Shown here piece after piece: positions 62,279-64,000 of a stretch of 64,000 nucleotides of DNA. The notes below the pieces were generated by a model. That model saw nothing but the letters and a program-made list of their open reading frames with translations. It was not told the DNA's origin and did not search any database. The position numbers were made by a program, and so were the translations under genes. Each line of letters begins with the position of its first letter. Positions within the stretch are counted from its first letter, which is position 1. Source of the DNA: Botrytis cinerea B05.10 (taxonomy: Eukaryota > Ascomycota > Leotiomycetes > Helotiales > Sclerotiniaceae); the NCBI RefSeq assembly GCF_000143535.2, contig NC_037318.1, positions 930,001 through 994,000 on the forward strand. The letters are read 5' to 3'.

Positions 62279-64000
62279 AGATACATACTTGCACTATATA
62301 GTATATTAAACTGACCTCATATGATTCAGGACGAACAAATTGAAATGTATGCATGGAAATTCAAACTGTTACTCCGCCTGTAGTATACCAAACCTCGATA
62401 TTAACGCGAATCCGAATCTTGTCTGCCAGGAGGGGCTTCATGCAAATTAGCTTGGATGTGTTGGTAGCTGAAAAACTGGCTGGCAGGTCGTGAGATGAAG
62501 GAGTAGGACAAATGTGAGTTGGCCACCTGGTATGAATGGACTTATCTTTCTGGGCATTTGACCGGAAATTCGGAGACAACATTGGCTCGTAGGAGTGACA
62601 CCGGAACAGGTCTGATGGATATGCTTACTTTATGTAACGACTAATCGTACAATATCAATTGGAAATGCTTCACAGACACCACTAGTATGAACGCGAGAGG
62701 TTCCACACGAAATATTACTTTCTGCATAATGAACAAAACTTTCTCCTCTTGACAAGTGTCAGGCGCTGCCAAACATTCACATTTGTCCAAAGATCTTTTT
62801 ATCAGACCTCCCTATTCTCTGGGACAGATTCAATATTTCGATTGAGAAGGTGATAGTAATCCCTCCCCAATATACCAAAATCAAACTTCATCATCCGTAC
62901 AATCATTATTTCTCGTCTTCCCTTTCACATTAAACCCTCTATTCGAATTTTCTCCCTGCCCGTCTCCACCCAGCTGTCCTAGCATTATTCTCTACCCCCA
63001 AATCAATAAACCATCCACAACAATCCAAAATCCTAAACTGCATCCATCTCACCCGCCCCATATGTCTACAACCAGGGTTTTCCAAAGCTGCAATACCCTC
63101 ACGTACTAGGTAGGTACTCTTTCCAAAAAAGACTCTAATTCCTACCAATTTATCTACACCAATCTTCGCTCTCACACCACAACTATCAAGACCTCTACCA
63201 CCTTCCCAACGTATTAAACATCAACCAACCCAGTCACTAAAACACCTGTCCAAGTAGCTTCAAATCTCACGAAGTCCATTCCTCTGAACCCTTTGCACTT
63301 CGCTCTGTGGTATACTATCGGTACTTGATTTTGCTCACAGATGAGAGACCCAAAGAATCTGAGATGCGGGTTTATAGCTTTTGTACCCCCACGTTTGTTG
63401 GCGAGGTTTCTGGCTCTTCTTTCAATCTGCGTTCTGTTGGATCTTTTGTTTTTAGGGGGGCTGAAGAGGGGATGCATTGTTGAAGTTCTCTAGTGATCGA
63501 CAATGCCCGTTTCTGTATTGAAAACCGTCATTATTGAGGATACGGGGGATTTTCACATCCATATGGTTCTAGTATAATGTGTACAGATTAACCAGTATGA
63601 TCTAAACCATTCACTATCCCTAATAGAAATCATACTGCAACTTCAACCTCTTCATCCTCCTTTCATTTCTGCATCTCTTTAATATAGCACACACGAATAG
63701 ATGTCCATATCTTGAATAGGCAGAAAACAGAACGGGAGAAAAATGTTAGACGTCATTCATTAAGTATGCGCGTGTGCATTAAATCTAGAATCTATTCTAT
63801 GAGCAGCCATGCATCTATTATATCCAACCCGGTCTATAAAGCAGTCTATGTGTACTCATATCGCTATCCACCAACGCCGAAAATTTTGTCCGTAGGTGTC
63901 TATGTCTAGGTGGGTATATCTACCGAGGAGTGTATGTAGGTTCGGTGAATGTGTATACAGGTGTCGAAGAAAAAATAGAAGTGTCTATCTAGGGGCTTCG
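62279..64000. other. Right-edge spacer
   Basis: This 1.7 kb stretch contains short frames only. The best is minus-strand 63214-63477 with an ATG start and a basic sequence (NKRSNRTQIERRARNLANKR), without recognisable domain. I see no gene I can support. Confidence 0.45.

Overview
This 64 kb window is nuclear DNA of a filamentous ascomycete (Pezizomycotina). Genes carry short GT-AG introns, mostly 45-200 bp, with CTAAC/CTGAC-like branch sites. It has a Zn2Cys6 regulator, secreted GH3 and GH78 glycosidases and long AT-rich spacers full of simple repeats. The overall style recalls Leotiomycetes (Sclerotiniaceae such as Botrytis or Sclerotinia), but I cannot prove the genus from sequence alone. 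I found no rRNA, tRNA, transposon or CRISPR. Exon structures below were built by hand from splice signals and checked for reading phase.

Layout. 0.6-6.9 kb: a probable Rrn10-like rDNA transcription factor divergent from a CSA/Rad28 WD40 repair protein, then a five-exon SDR oxidoreductase and the mitochondrial GrpE homologue Mge1. 8.2-20.5 kb: a five-exon protein of unknown function, a 1357-residue MYND zinc-finger protein, and a triple-KH RNA-binding protein of the FUBP type. 21.9-24.5 kb: a secreted GH3 beta-glucosidase. 26.7-32.8 kb: Rgp1 (Golgi Ypt6 exchange factor) divergent from Mob1, then ATP synthase subunit 5 (OSCP). 33.5-36.8 kb: a large GH63-like protein of the yeast YMR196W family. 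39.6-41.8 kb: an intronless C-terminal-motor kinesin. 42.0-42.8 kb: a dense cluster of microsatellites.

43.3-59.9 kb looks like the accessory part. It holds a Zn2Cys6 regulator, an 11-exon sterol/UDP-glucosyltransferase, a divergently transcribed secreted GH78 rhamnosidase-like enzyme, an FAD monooxygenase fused to an acetoacetate-decarboxylase-like domain, and an eight-exon protein of unknown function. The promoter shared by the glucosyltransferase and the rhamnosidase carries four copies of an AGCGAGTAC motif, which suggests co-regulation. A plausible reading is a glycoside-processing or detoxification group: remove sugar outside, hydroxylate, then glucosylate inside. That reading is inference. 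60-64 kb holds a small conserved-looking gene, a tentative divergent mini-gene and otherwise little.
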